A stretch of 64,000 nt of DNA from JALYXV01 sp963791545 (lineage in GTDB: Bacteria; Actinomycetota; Acidimicrobiia; Acidimicrobiales; Palsa-688), in contig CAWBSR010000018.1 of the NCBI GenBank assembly GCA_963791545.1, forward strand, positions 1 through 64,000, written 5' to 3'. The notes beneath the pieces were generated by a model. That model searched no databases, was not told where the DNA came from, and saw only the letters and a list, made by a program, of their open reading frames with translations. A program made the position numbers and the translations under genes. This document shows, one piece after another, positions 38,779 to 47,350 of this stretch. Each line of letters starts with the position of its first letter. Position 1 is the first letter of the stretch.

Positions 38779-40412
38779 TGGTAGCCCCGCGGCGTGACCA
38801 AACGGCCGTTGACCACCTTGGTGGTGCTGGCGCCGATGATCACGCAGGTCGTCATCGCCACCACGTCGGGGTCGAGCTCGGCCAGGGACGTGATCTCCGC
38901 CTTCTGGCCCCGGCGGCCGGCGTCGGTCACGATGCCCACCGGCGTCGTGGGCGGCCGGTATTCCAGGAGGATGGTGCGGGCGGCGTCCAGCTGCCACGTC
39001 CGGCCCCGCGACCGGGGGTTGTAGAGGCTGACCACCAGGTCGGCTTCGCCGGCCGCTTTCAACCGGCGGGCGATGACCTCCCAACTGGTCAGGAGGTCCG
39101 ACAGGCTGATGGCGGCATGATCGTGGCCGAGGGGCGCGCCCAGGACTGCGGCGCTGGCCTGGGCGGCCGTGACCCCGGGGATCACCTCGATGTCGACCTC
39201 GTCGTCGGCCAGCTCCAGCACGATCGAGGCCATGGCGTAGATACCGGCGTCGCCGGAGCACACCATGGCCACCTGCCGCCCCGCCTCGGCTTCCGCCAAC
39301 GCCCGCCGAGCCCGGGTCACCTCGTCGCCGATCGGCGACGGAAGGCGCAGCTGGCCCGGACCCATCAGGTCGGCGCACTGCTCGAGGTAGGCGTGGTAGC
39401 CGATGACGACTTGGGCCCGGCGAACCGCGCGTTCCGCGGCCGGGGTGCGGTGGTCGGCGGTCCCCGGCCCCAGTCCGACGAGGGACAGGTGGCCCCGGGG
39501 ACCGCGGCGGCGGGCGATGGCCACGGTGGCCGTGGCGCAGGTCCGTTTGGCGACGATCAGGTCGCCACCGGGCCCCGCCGCCAGCAGGGCGGCGGCCTCG
39601 CAGACGCTGGGCGTGCCCACCGCCGCCCGGACCGCTTGGCTGGGAGTGGGCACCGTGACCGCCGCCAGCCGGTCGGCCGGGTAGGACCGGACAGGAAAGC
39701 CGAGCGCCAGGAGGGCCCGATGGGTGGCCCGGCGGTCGATCGTGGCCACCTCGGCCACCGACTGGGGGGCCAGCCCGGCTGCCGCCAGCGTCTCCTGCAG
39801 CAAGGTGGCCAGCTGTTCGGGGGGCGCGTCGGTAGACGTCCCCACGCCAACCACGAGCGACGGGGGGTGCAGGAGGGCGTGGCCGGGTGGGCACTGGAGC
39901 CGGCGATCCGTCACCGTCACCGTGGTTCGACCCTCGTCGCGGTGCGACAGGGGAACCGGCCACCCCAAGGCGTTGTCCAACCGGACCGGGCGGCCGTCGA
40001 GGATGGCGGCGGTCACCGCCGCGGTGTCACCGGCGGCCGAGAACCCGCACAGCTGGTCCAGGCCCGCCACCCCCACCGCGTCGCTGGCCGTCGTGATCAC
40101 CGCCTCCGCCCCCAGGTGGCCGGCCACGGCCCGGGCCAGGTCGTTGCCCCCGCCGGCGTGGCCACCGCACAGCGCCACTGCGAAACGGCCCGCCTCGTCG
40201 ACGCAGACCACCGCCGGGTCTTGGTGCTTGTTGACGAGGAGGGGAGCGATGATGCGCACCGCGGCCCCGGTGGCCAGGAACAACACCAACCCGTCGGCGT
40301 CGCCCCAGCGGGCCGCGATCGTCTCCCCGGCCCGGCCGTGGTGATGTTCCCACGGGAGCCGTTGGGCCAGGGTGCGGCCCCGTTCGGTCACCGAGACAGC
40401 CACGATCGTCAC
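38775..40412 (-). CDS. CbiG-CobJ(CbiH) fusion: cobalt-precorrin-5A hydrolase and precorrin-3B C17-methyltransferase
   Basis: 545 residues joining two corrin enzymes. The N-terminal half is CbiG: GLVLFLATGAAVRIIAPLLV, CVDEAGRFAVALCGGHAGGG, LARAVAGHLGAEAVITTASD, and a C-subdomain LVVGVGTSTDAPPEQL. The C-terminal half is a tetrapyrrole methylase with LSLVGLGPGTADHRTPAAER, MVCSGDAGIYAMASIVLEL (GxGDxG-type SAM loop) and VIPGVTAAQASAAVLGAPLG, matching CobJ/CbiH. CbiG opens the delta-lactone after ring contraction in the cobalt-first route, and CobJ performs C17 methylation/contraction. The start is ATG 40412, after a 73-bp gap from cobL, the only gap in this operon. Confidence 0.9.
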   Translation of the reverse strand: MTIVAVSVTERGRTLAQRLPWEHHHGRAGETIAARWGDADGLVLFLATGAAVRIIAPLLVNKHQDPAVVCVDEAGRFAVALCGGHAGGGNDLARAVAGHLGAEAVITTASDAVGVAGLDQLCGFSAAGDTAAVTAAILDGRPVRLDNALGWPVPLSHRDEGRTTVTVTDRRLQCPPGHALLHPPSLVVGVGTSTDAPPEQLATLLQETLAAAGLAPQSVAEVATIDRRATHRALLALGFPVRSYPADRLAAVTVPTPSQAVRAAVGTPSVCEAAALLAAGPGGDLIVAKRTCATATVAIARRRGPRGHLSLVGLGPGTADHRTPAAERAVRRAQVVIGYHAYLEQCADLMGPGQLRLPSPIGDEVTRARRALAEAEAGRQVAMVCSGDAGIYAMASIVLELADDEVDIEVIPGVTAAQASAAVLGAPLGHDHAAISLSDLLTSWEVIARRLKAAGEADLVVSLYNPRSRGRTWQLDAARTILLEYRPPTTPVGIVTDAGRRGQKAEITSLAELDPDVVAMTTCVIIGASTTKVVNGRLVTPRGYQ

Positions 40413-40485
40413 CGCCGAGGCCCCGTCCGGGGCGCCGGAGCGGACCTATCCCTGAGACGGCGCAACGGCCGGCCGCCCCGGGTCG

Positions 40486-41640
40486 TCATGGATGCGGGCC
40501 CCAGACTACAAAGACCGGGTTTGTTGCCGCCAGCCGCCAGCTGCCGTCGGGAAACTGCTCGCCCCGGCTGGCCGCGATCTGGACCAGATGGCCCAGCCGG
40601 CCCGCGGCGGCGGCGGCCCGATCCAGGGCGGCGTAGCTGGCGACCACCTGGCCGCGGGCCCGGAGGCGGCCGATAACGGCATCGAGGACGTCGAGGCCAC
40701 CGCCACCCACGAAGGCCCGGTCGGGGTCGGGTAGGCCGGTCAGGGCGGCGGGCGCCCGCCCTTCGACCACCGTGATGGCGGCGCCGAGGCGGCGGGCGTT
40801 CTCCCGGATCCGTGACGCGTCTTCCGGGCCTTGCTCGATCGCGAAGACCCGTAGCCCCGGCGCCAACAGAGCGCACTCGATGGCGGCACTTCCCGACCCC
40901 GCGCCGACGTCCCACAGGACCCCATGGCCCGGTAGATCCAGCTTCCCGAGGGCGACCGCCCGGACCTCTGACTTGGTGACCATGCCTGCCCGGTGGGCGA
41001 AGGCCGCCTCGGGGCGGCCCCAGGTCCGCTGGGCCTCGCCGGCGACGGGGTTCCCGCGGACCAGGAGCACGACCGAGAGCGGGTCCCACGTTCCCGACGC
41101 CAGCCCGTCGAGGTCGCTGTGCTCGACCACCTCGTCGGCCCGCCCGAGCCGGGTGCATACCGCCACCGCGGCCGGAAGGGCGCCGATGGCCAGCAGCTCC
41201 TTGCCCAACGCCTCGGGGGGGTTATCGGGCGAGACGAGGACGGCGGCCTTGGGGACCGCGGCCACCGCCGAGGCGGCGGCGGCCAAGGGGCGACCGTGGG
41301 CGGACACGACTACCGCATCATCCCAGGGCAGACCCAGCCGGGCGAAGGCCAGGCTGACCGAGGAGGGGGCGGGGCGGACATCAAGCGCGGCCGGTCCGAA
41401 GCGTTGCGCCAGAACCCGCACGATCCCGAAAAACCCGGGGTCACCCGAGGCCAGCACGCCCACCGTCGCCGGTTCCGCGGCGATGGCGTCGAGCGCCGGA
41501 CCCAGGTCGGCACCGATGGTGACAGTCGCCACCCCGGCCGGCGCGGCCTCCCGGAGCTGGCGTTGGCCGCCGATCCACAGCGCCGCCTGGGGGAGCGGAG
41601 CCGAGGAGGGGAGACCGATGACCACGATGCGCTCAGCCAC
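40486..41640 (-). CDS. cobL: Precorrin-6Y C5,15-methyltransferase (CbiE-CbiT fusion)
   Basis: 384 residues. The N-terminal CbiE tetrapyrrole-methylase domain (MAERIVVIGLPSS, VGVLASGDPGFFGIVRVLAQ, DVRPAPSSVSLAFARLGLPW) methylates C5. The C-terminal CbiT domain has a classical SAM motif GVLWDVGAGSGSAAIECALL and ends in FVGGGGLDVLDAVIGRL, adding the C15 methyl and removing the C12 acetate carboxyl. The N-terminal GxG loop reads GLPSS rather than the usual G-x-G-x-G, a possible weakening. The start ATG 41640 overlaps cbiD by 8 bp. Confidence 0.9.
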   Translation of the reverse strand: MAERIVVIGLPSSAPLPQAALWIGGQRQLREAAPAGVATVTIGADLGPALDAIAAEPATVGVLASGDPGFFGIVRVLAQRFGPAALDVRPAPSSVSLAFARLGLPWDDAVVVSAHGRPLAAAASAVAAVPKAAVLVSPDNPPEALGKELLAIGALPAAVAVCTRLGRADEVVEHSDLDGLASGTWDPLSVVLLVRGNPVAGEAQRTWGRPEAAFAHRAGMVTKSEVRAVALGKLDLPGHGVLWDVGAGSGSAAIECALLAPGLRVFAIEQGPEDASRIRENARRLGAAITVVEGRAPAALTGLPDPDRAFVGGGGLDVLDAVIGRLRARGQVVASYAALDRAAAAAGRLGHLVQIAASRGEQFPDGSWRLAATNPVFVVWGPHP

Positions 41641-42727
41641 GGGCCACCACCATGTCGCCCTCGAAGTCCACCATGATCACCTCGACCTCGAGAGCCCCGG
41701 CGACATGACGCCGGCAGGCGGCGGCGGCCCGGCGGCACAGCTCGGCCAGCGGCTCGAGGCAGCCCGCGCTCACGCAGGCGTCGAAGAAGTGGCGGGCGGT
41801 TTCTGTTTCTGTCGCGGCGGCGACCACGCTTTTCGGGGCGCCGGACTCGGCGGCCACCGCGGCCAGCATGGCGGTGTCGACCCGGGAACGGTGGAAGTGG
41901 GTCATCATGACCCCGGTCGCCAGCTTCGCGATCTTGCCGGCCATGCCGACGAAGGTGGCGCGGGCCATTCCCCGTTGCGCCGCCCGCCGCAGGCAGATCC
42001 CGGTGAAGTCGCCGACCTCGACCACGCAGACGTCGGCGACGCCGGGCAGGAGCCGCTGGGCGGCTCGTTCCGAGCGGCTTCCGGTGGCCAGGACCATATG
42101 GTTCTGGCCCTGGGCGGCGGCCACGTCGACCTGCTGCACGACCGAAGCCCGGTAGGCGGCGGTGGAGAAGGGCCGGACGATCCCGGTCGTCCCCAGAATC
42201 GAGATCCCGCCCACGATCCCGAGTCGGGCGTTCGAGGTCTTGCCTGCCATCTCCTGGCCGCCGGGGACGGCGAAGCTCACCTCCACCGGCTGGTCGGTCA
42301 CCTCGGCCAGGGCGGCCAGGATCATGCGGCGGGGAACGGTATTGATGGCCGGCGCCCCGACGGGCAATCCCAAACCGGGGAGGGTGATGGTCCCCACGCC
42401 GGGCCCGGCCACCAGACGCGACCCTTTTTCCCCCTTTGGTCGCCACGAAACGGTGGCCGTCAGGCGGGCTCCATTGGTGCAGTCGGGGTCATCGCCGGCG
42501 TCCTTGACGACGACGCAGGTGCCCGGGCCCTCGCTCTCGACGGCAAAGGCCACCCGTTGGCCGCCCGGCAGGGCCACGTCCACTTCGGGCGGGGACGACC
42601 CGCTGACCACCGCCATGGCCGCTGCCTTGGCCGCGGCGGCGGCGCAGGTGCCCGTGGTCCAGCCGGTGCGCAGCCCCCTGGCCCCCGCCACCTCGGCGCT
42701 GAGCTCGGGCTCGAAGGTGCCTGTCAT
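41633..42727 (-). CDS. cbiD: Cobalt-precorrin-5B C1-methyltransferase
   Basis: 364 residues. CbiD adds the C1 methyl in the cobalt-first pathway. Family features: LRTGWTTGTCAAAAAKAAAM near the N-terminus, VVKDAGDDPDCTNGARLTAT, GVGTITLPGLGLPVGAPAIN, NARLGIVGGISILGTTGIVR and a C-terminal FVGMAGKIAKLATGVM with MTHFHRSRVDTAML. The start ATG at 42727 shares one base with the cobM stop (TGATG). Its presence alongside CbiG and CbiX indicates the early-cobalt route. Confidence 0.93.
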   Translation of the reverse strand: MTGTFEPELSAEVAGARGLRTGWTTGTCAAAAAKAAAMAVVSGSSPPEVDVALPGGQRVAFAVESEGPGTCVVVKDAGDDPDCTNGARLTATVSWRPKGEKGSRLVAGPGVGTITLPGLGLPVGAPAINTVPRRMILAALAEVTDQPVEVSFAVPGGQEMAGKTSNARLGIVGGISILGTTGIVRPFSTAAYRASVVQQVDVAAAQGQNHMVLATGSRSERAAQRLLPGVADVCVVEVGDFTGICLRRAAQRGMARATFVGMAGKIAKLATGVMMTHFHRSRVDTAMLAAVAAESGAPKSVVAAATETETARHFFDACVSAGCLEPLAELCRRAAAACRRHVAGALEVEVIMVDFEGDMVVARG

Positions 42728-43515
42728 CAGGCGGGCCGGCCGGTAGTGGTGCCGGGCTGGGAGCGGCGCCGGAATCGGTGGGCAAAGTCGGGCGAGTAGA
42801 GGTGGCTGCGGGCCGCCGCCCCGCTCAGGGCGGGGCCGACGAGGACCATGACGGTGGTAGTGGCTCCGGTGGCCACCAGGTCGGCGGCCAGCCGGCCGAC
42901 GGTGGTGAGCACCACCTCTTGGTCGGGCCAGCTGGCCCGGACCACGATGGCGGCCGGCGTGTCCGCCCGGTAGCTGCTGGTCGCGCCGAGCAGCTCGGCT
43001 TGGAGCTCAACGGGCCGGGCCCCCGAGAGGAAGATGGCGGTGGTGGCGCCGATGGCCGCGAACGCCGCCACCGACTCGCCCGGCGGCATGGACGCGTGGG
43101 TCCGCCCCGCCAGCCGGGTGACCACGACGCTCTGGGCGACCCTGGGGATTGTCAGCTCCCGGTTGAGGGCGGCCGCGGCCGCCGCCAGGGAGCTCACGCC
43201 AGGCACGATCTCGAAGTCGCGATCGTGGGCGAGGCACCAGTCGATCTGCTCCTGGATGGCGCCGTAGAGGCTGGGGTCGCCCGAGTGGAGCCTGACGATG
43301 GCGGCCCCTGGGTGGCGGCGGTAGGTGTCGAGGACGTCCTCGAGGGTCATGGCGGCCGAGTCGAGGATCTCGCTGCCCGGGCGGGCGTGACAGAGCAGGG
43401 CTTCGGGCACCAGCGACGAGGCCCAGATGACCACGTCGGCGGTGGCGAGACGTTGCGCCCCCCGGAGGGTGATGAGGTCGGCGGCCCCGGGACCGGCGCC
43501 CACGAAGGAGATCAT
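42727..43515 (-). CDS. cobM: Precorrin-4 / cobalt-precorrin-4 C11-methyltransferase
   Basis: 262 residues. Tetrapyrrole methylase with MISFVGAGPGAADLITLRGA (SAM GxGPG loop), VVIWASSLVPEALL, IVRLHSGDPSLYGAIQEQID, and VPGVSSLAAAAAALNRELTI, all standard for CobM/CbiF. It methylates C11. A Trp-Pro-rich middle (WPDQEVVLTTVGRLAADLVA) and ATTTVMVLVGPAL form the C-terminal half. The start ATG 43515 overlaps the cobI stop (ATGA). Orientation and spacing place it second in the riboswitch-led operon. Confidence 0.92.
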   Translation of the reverse strand: MISFVGAGPGAADLITLRGAQRLATADVVIWASSLVPEALLCHARPGSEILDSAAMTLEDVLDTYRRHPGAAIVRLHSGDPSLYGAIQEQIDWCLAHDRDFEIVPGVSSLAAAAAALNRELTIPRVAQSVVVTRLAGRTHASMPPGESVAAFAAIGATTAIFLSGARPVELQAELLGATSSYRADTPAAIVVRASWPDQEVVLTTVGRLAADLVATGATTTVMVLVGPALSGAAARSHLYSPDFAHRFRRRSQPGTTTGRPA

Positions 43516-44414
43516 GGCCGGGCCTGGTCGGCGCCGGGCCGGGGGCCGGACCCGGGGCCGGGGCTGGGGTCGGGCCCGGGGGTCGGGCCGGGGGCGTGGG
43601 TGGGGGCGGGCTTGGGGGAGGGGTCGGGGGCGGGATTGCGGCGACGCCCCGAGGGCGCCACGATGATCGTGGCCAGGTACGACGCCGGCTGGTCGGGCCA
43701 GTCGCGGGCCGGCGCCACCCGCTGGCCGGGGAGGCCGAGGAGCTCGCCGATTACGGCGTCGTCGATCCGGCCCGCGTTGGCCAGTGCCTTCAGGATGGCC
43801 GGCAGGTGGCGGCCGCCCTTGTAGACGATGACGGCCTGGTCCTCGTCGGCCAAAGCGGCTTCGAACTGGGCGCCGCCGTCCAAAGCGGTGAGCAGCCGGA
43901 GGGATTCGGTGCCGTCGAGCAGGACGGTGGCGGTGCGGCCGGCGAGGTCCTGGAAGGCCATGATGCCGGCCACGGTGCGGATGCTGGTAGCGGGGCGGGC
44001 CTCGGTGACCGCGGCCGCCACCGAGGTGAAGGTGCTGTAGATGTTGGGGTCGCCGAGGGTCACGAACGCCACTTCTTGGCCCGCGTCGAGGTGGGGGAGG
44101 AGGGCCGATGCCGCGCCCCGGTGGGACGCCAGACGGTCGCCCGCCACGAGCGACATGTCGAACACCAGTCGCTCCACGGTCAGGTCCGGCGCCACTTGGC
44201 GGACGATCGACTCCGCCCGGCCGACCGCATCGGGGGCGAGGGAGGGGGCGACAACGCGGTCGGCGTGGTGCAGGGCCCGGACGGCCTGGAGGGTGACCGC
44301 TTCGGGGTCGCCGGGTCCGACGCCGATGCCGACGAGGGTCCCGTTGGCGAAAGTGTCAGGCGGGGACGGCGGCGGGGACGGCGCGTAGGGCGGGGGTTGG
44401 GCGGGCGCCGGCAC
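43512..44414 (-). CDS. cobI: Precorrin-2 / cobalt-factor II C20-methyltransferase with Pro-rich tail
   Basis: 300 residues. The methylase core has LVGIGVGPGDPEAVTLQAVR, VVAPSLAPDAVGRAESIV, VAFVTLGDPNIYSTFTSVAA and IRTVAGIMAFQDLAG, as in CobI/CbiL; it methylates C20. The C-terminus carries about 40 extra residues of nearly pure Pro/Gly/Ala/Asp (PAPDPSPKPAPTHAPGPTPG) with no known role. The GTG start at 44414 follows AAGGTG. A cobalamin riboswitch lies immediately upstream, making this the first gene of the operon. Confidence 0.9.
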   Translation of the reverse strand: MPAPAQPPPYAPSPPPSPPDTFANGTLVGIGVGPGDPEAVTLQAVRALHHADRVVAPSLAPDAVGRAESIVRQVAPDLTVERLVFDMSLVAGDRLASHRGAASALLPHLDAGQEVAFVTLGDPNIYSTFTSVAAAVTEARPATSIRTVAGIMAFQDLAGRTATVLLDGTESLRLLTALDGGAQFEAALADEDQAVIVYKGGRHLPAILKALANAGRIDDAVIGELLGLPGQRVAPARDWPDQPASYLATIIVAPSGRRRNPAPDPSPKPAPTHAPGPTPGPDPSPGPGSGPRPGADQARP

Positions 44415-44439
44415 AGGTGCACCTTAGGTTTGGCCTCAG

Positions 44440-44580
44440 TGGCGCGTCCCGGGCGGGATCTGGCTGGGGTCGCTCGTGGGGGAGGGGCCCGTCACAGTGG
44501 TCGGATGGGTGTTCGCCCCGGACTCTCACCGGGTCGCCCGCTCGGGTTGCGCCGCCGATGCTATCGCCCGGGGAATGGCG
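44440..44580 (-). promoter_or_regulatory. Cobalamin riboswitch upstream of the cobI operon
   Basis: On the minus strand the core reads GACCCGGTGAGAGTCCGGGG, then CCGACCACTGTGACGGG, and later AGCGACCCCAGCCAGATCCC (B12-box-like). These match the conserved GGTGaAAgTCCgg, GcCACTGTga and aGcCAGgA elements of the AdoCbl aptamer in order and spacing. It ends about 25 bp before the cobI start (44414), so binding of the coenzyme would shut down this operon. Boundaries are approximate. The rest of the gap (44581-44647) holds the promoter. Confidence 0.82.
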
Positions 44581-44647
44581 GCGCTCCTGCGGCCGAGGTA
44601 CGGCTGGGCAGCGGGTACCGACCCGGCACGGTAACCGCAGTTGGTCC

Positions 44648-45658
44648 TCAGCTAGCCGCCTCGGGCATTGAGCCGCCCATCATCTTCAGAAGTTCCGGGC
44701 CGCTGTGGGTGATCATCTCGAGGTCGTGGCCGTTGGCCGGGAAGTTCAGGATCACCCCGTCGAGACCCTGATCGATGCTCAGCTGGCGCAGCCGCCCACC
44801 AACCACCTCCGGTGTGCCCACCAGCAGGCGGGAGCTGATCTGGGCGCGGGCTTCGGCGTCCATCATGTCCCAGGGGATGCCCCGGGTGGCGAACATCTGG
44901 TCCCGCGCCTCGATCGCCTCGGTCGGCGTCGGGCCGATGACCACTGACGTCAGCCACGTCTTGTTGATCGTGGCCGGGTCGCGACCTTCCTGCTCACAGT
45001 GGGCCTCCAGCACCTTGAGCTTGTGGGGGATCTCGTCTCTCCCGCAGATGAGGTTGACGGCGTCGGCGTACTGGGCCACCAGCTTCAAGGTGCGCTTCTC
45101 GCCGGCGCCACCGATGAGTACCGGCGGGCCGCCCGGCTGTATGGGGGCGGGGGAGTTGATCGGGTAGCGGACCCGGTAGTAGCGCCCGTTGAACACGGGC
45201 CGGTCCGAACGCAGCATGGCCCGGCAGATCAAGAGGGCCTCCTCGAGCCGGTCCATCCGCTCGCCGACGGGCGGGAAGTTGACGCCCAGGCCTTCGTGCT
45301 CGGGCGCGAACCACGCCGCCCCGATCCCGAGCACCGCCCGGCCCCCCGAGATCACGTCCAAGGTCGTGACCTGCTTGGCCAGAATGGCCGGGTTGCGGTA
45401 GGTGACGCCGGTGACCAGCGTGCCCAACCGGGCGGTCGTGGTCTGTGCCGCCAGCGCCCCCAGCAGGGTGTAGGCCTCGAACATGGCGTTCTCGGCGGGC
45501 CCGAGCGTCGGCAGTTGGTAGAAATGGTCCATCACCCAGATGCTGTCGAAGCCCGACTGCTCGGCGGTCTGGGCCATCTGCAGCACCCGGCCGAACAGTT
45601 CCGCGGTCCCCACGCCGGGAAAGGTGAAGTTGGGAATCTGGAAGCCGAGCCGGATCAT
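44648..45658 (-). CDS. LLM-class F420-dependent oxidoreductase
   Basis: 336 residues of the bacterial luciferase-like TIM-barrel family: RLGFQIPNFTFPGVGTAELF, GFDSIWVMDHFYQLP, LGTLVTGVTYRNPAILAKQV, GRAVLGIGAAWFAPEHEGLG and VLIGGAGEKRTLKLVAQYAD. The WVMDHF and GIGAAWF segments are characteristic of actinobacterial members that typically use F420 rather than FMN. The substrate is unknown. It lies directly upstream of the cobI riboswitch on the same strand but is a separate transcription unit. Confidence 0.88.
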   Translation of the reverse strand: MIRLGFQIPNFTFPGVGTAELFGRVLQMAQTAEQSGFDSIWVMDHFYQLPTLGPAENAMFEAYTLLGALAAQTTTARLGTLVTGVTYRNPAILAKQVTTLDVISGGRAVLGIGAAWFAPEHEGLGVNFPPVGERMDRLEEALLICRAMLRSDRPVFNGRYYRVRYPINSPAPIQPGGPPVLIGGAGEKRTLKLVAQYADAVNLICGRDEIPHKLKVLEAHCEQEGRDPATINKTWLTSVVIGPTPTEAIEARDQMFATRGIPWDMMDAEARAQISSRLLVGTPEVVGGRLRQLSIDQGLDGVILNFPANGHDLEMITHSGPELLKMMGGSMPEAAS

Positions 45659-45710
45659 GAGCGAGACCTTAAGGCGTCATCCCCGACCATCGGTCGGTCA
45701 AGATGGCGCG

Positions 45711-46088
45711 GTGCACCGAAGCAAGCTCACCGCCGCCCTGATCGACGTGCCCGCGGATCTCTTCGATCGGGAGGTCAGTTTCTGGTCCGGGGTGCTCGGT
45801 CGACCGCCCGAGGAGGACGGCGAGGTCGGCGACTACCGCGACTTCGGCCAGCCCGTCCCCGGATTTCAGTTCATGGTCCAAAAGGTCGGCGCGGCCCCCA
45901 GGGTCCACCTTGACGTTGAGACCGACGACGTAGAGGCCGAGGTCGCCCGGCTCGAGGCCCTGGGAGCCGAGCGGGTGGAACAGAACCATTCCTGGTGGGT
46001 CATGCGCGACCCGGCCGGCCTGCCGTTCTGCGTCGTCCGCATCCAGACCGGCGACCTCTTTGACGACCAGGCGACGACCTGGGACTGA
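45711..46088 (+). CDS. VOC-superfamily (glyoxalase-like) protein
   Basis: 125 residues from GTG 45711. The beta-alpha-beta-beta-beta halves are visible as AALIDVPADLFDREVSFWSG and VHLDVETDDVEAEVARLEAL, with a closing WWVMRDPAGLPFCVVRI that carries the usual D-P-x-G-x-x-F-C-V end. Such proteins may be glyoxalases, dioxygenases or binding proteins; the metal ligands cannot be assigned with confidence. It is divergent from the LLM gene, with 52 bp between them. Confidence 0.82.
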   Translation: MHRSKLTAALIDVPADLFDREVSFWSGVLGRPPEEDGEVGDYRDFGQPVPGFQFMVQKVGAAPRVHLDVETDDVEAEVARLEALGAERVEQNHSWWVMRDPAGLPFCVVRIQTGDLFDDQATTWD

Positions 46089-46106
46089 CCGAGGGGGCGG
46101 CGGGCG

Positions 46107-46568
46107 TCACGCGTGCCAGGGCCCGACACCCGCGACCCGCTGCGGCGTGATCCGGGTCACGTAGCCGGGCGGCGGGTTGTCCATCGGCGGGAACTTGGCG
46201 TCGGGCCCGATGTACACCCAGGCCAGCTTTTGCAAGAGGTCGGCGGCGCCGCCCTCGGTGACGCGGGCGTGGCCGTAGACGACCAGGTATTCGTCGAGGC
46301 CGAGCTCATTGCGGCCGCCTGTTTCCAGGGAGAGCACGACTCGGGGGTCGCGGCGGATGTTCTTGACCTTCTGGTAGGCGCCCAGGTGGGCGGCGACGAT
46401 CTCGTTGTTCTCGATGCCGACCCACACCAGCGTCACGTGGGGGTCACCGCCGGGGCCGAGGGTCACCAGATGGGCCAGCCGGCCCGAGGTCAGGGCCTGG
46501 CGGACCTTGTCGCTGAGCAAGCCGCCCTCGGGGACATCGTCGGTCGTCGAGGCGGGGTGGTCGGTCAT
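46107..46568 (-). CDS. PPOX-class (pyridoxamine-5'-phosphate-oxidase-like) F420-dependent enzyme
   Basis: 153 residues from ATG 46568, which has GGAGG five bases upstream. The split-barrel core reads GRLAHLVTLGPGGDPHVTLV, WVGIENNEIVAAHLGAYQKV, KNIRRDPRVVLSLETGG and YLVVYGHARVTEGGAADLLQ. These are typical of the actinobacterial F420-dependent PPOX group. Function is not defined further. Its start overlaps the stop of the upstream acyltransferase gene (ATGA), so the two are co-translated. Confidence 0.87.
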   Translation of the reverse strand: MTDHPASTTDDVPEGGLLSDKVRQALTSGRLAHLVTLGPGGDPHVTLVWVGIENNEIVAAHLGAYQKVKNIRRDPRVVLSLETGGRNELGLDEYLVVYGHARVTEGGAADLLQKLAWVYIGPDAKFPPMDNPPPGYVTRITPQRVAGVGPWHA

Positions 46569-47287
46569 TGGGGCCTCCATTCTGTCGGTGCTGCCGGCGC
46601 ACTCGGTGTTGTCGATCCGTTCGATCCGCGCTGCGCTCCCAGCGGGGGAACCCATCCTTCTACCGCGGAATACTGGCGGACGACGCGAGCGGGCGCCCCC
46701 GCCACGACCGACCGGTCGGGCACCGGCCCTCGGACCACCGATCCCGCGGCGACGGTGACATGACAGCCAATGTCGCTCCCGGCGAGCACGATCACCCCGG
46801 TGCCCAGCCAGCTGCCGGCGCCGATACGGATGGTGCCCTGGGCCGGCCATTGACCGGCGATGGGGGTGGTCACGTCGCCGTAGCTGTGGTTGTGGTCGGT
46901 GATGTACACGTTGGGGGCGATGGAGACGTCGTCGCCGATCTCGATGTGGCCCAGGCCCGCGATCGAGGTTCCCCGGCCGATGCTGCACCGGTCGCCGATG
47001 ACGACAACCGCCTTCCCCGGCCCATCGGGAGCACCGCCGGGCAGCCCTGCCGACAGGCTGACATTCGGCCCGATCAGGGTCTGTGACCCGATCGAGATCC
47101 CGCCCTCGCCGAACACCGCGCCGGGCGGGAAGCAGATGCAGCTCCCGCGGCCCATGGAATGGAACTTCCGGCCTGCCGCGTCGTCGGGCCCCACGCACCC
47201 GACGGTGGTGATCCAACTCCAGCTTCGGTGGATCACGGCCGCCGCCAGGTTGCGGGCCCACGGAGACAGGTCTGAGGCGGCGAACAC
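46565..47287 (-). CDS. Acyltransferase of the left-handed-beta-helix (hexapeptide) family
   Basis: 240 residues. Repeated hexapeptide turns build the helix: ISIGSQTLIGPNVSLSAG, VVIGDRCSIGRGTSIAGLGH, IEIGDDVSIAPNVYITDHNH, GTIRIGAGSWLGTGVIVLAG, SDIGCHVTVAAGSVVRGPVP. The DHNHS element carries the catalytic His typical of acetyl- and acyltransferases of the WcaF/maa type. The product could modify a sugar. It is the first gene of a two-gene minus-strand unit with the PPOX gene. Confidence 0.85.
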   Translation of the reverse strand: MFAASDLSPWARNLAAAVIHRSWSWITTVGCVGPDDAAGRKFHSMGRGSCICFPPGAVFGEGGISIGSQTLIGPNVSLSAGLPGGAPDGPGKAVVVIGDRCSIGRGTSIAGLGHIEIGDDVSIAPNVYITDHNHSYGDVTTPIAGQWPAQGTIRIGAGSWLGTGVIVLAGSDIGCHVTVAAGSVVRGPVPDRSVVAGAPARVVRQYSAVEGWVPPLGAQRGSNGSTTPSAPAAPTEWRPQ

Positions 47288-47350
47288 TACCCGCCAAATG
47301 TACCGAGCCGCCCACGGCGTCGCCTGGTCGAGAAACTAGGTTGCTCGGCG

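Noticed and set aside
40027..40353. Antisense frames through the cobalamin operon (several over 100 codons)
   Set aside because: All correspond to the opposite strand of cbiG/cobJ and other genes with clear motifs; their products have no domain features and no ribosome sites.
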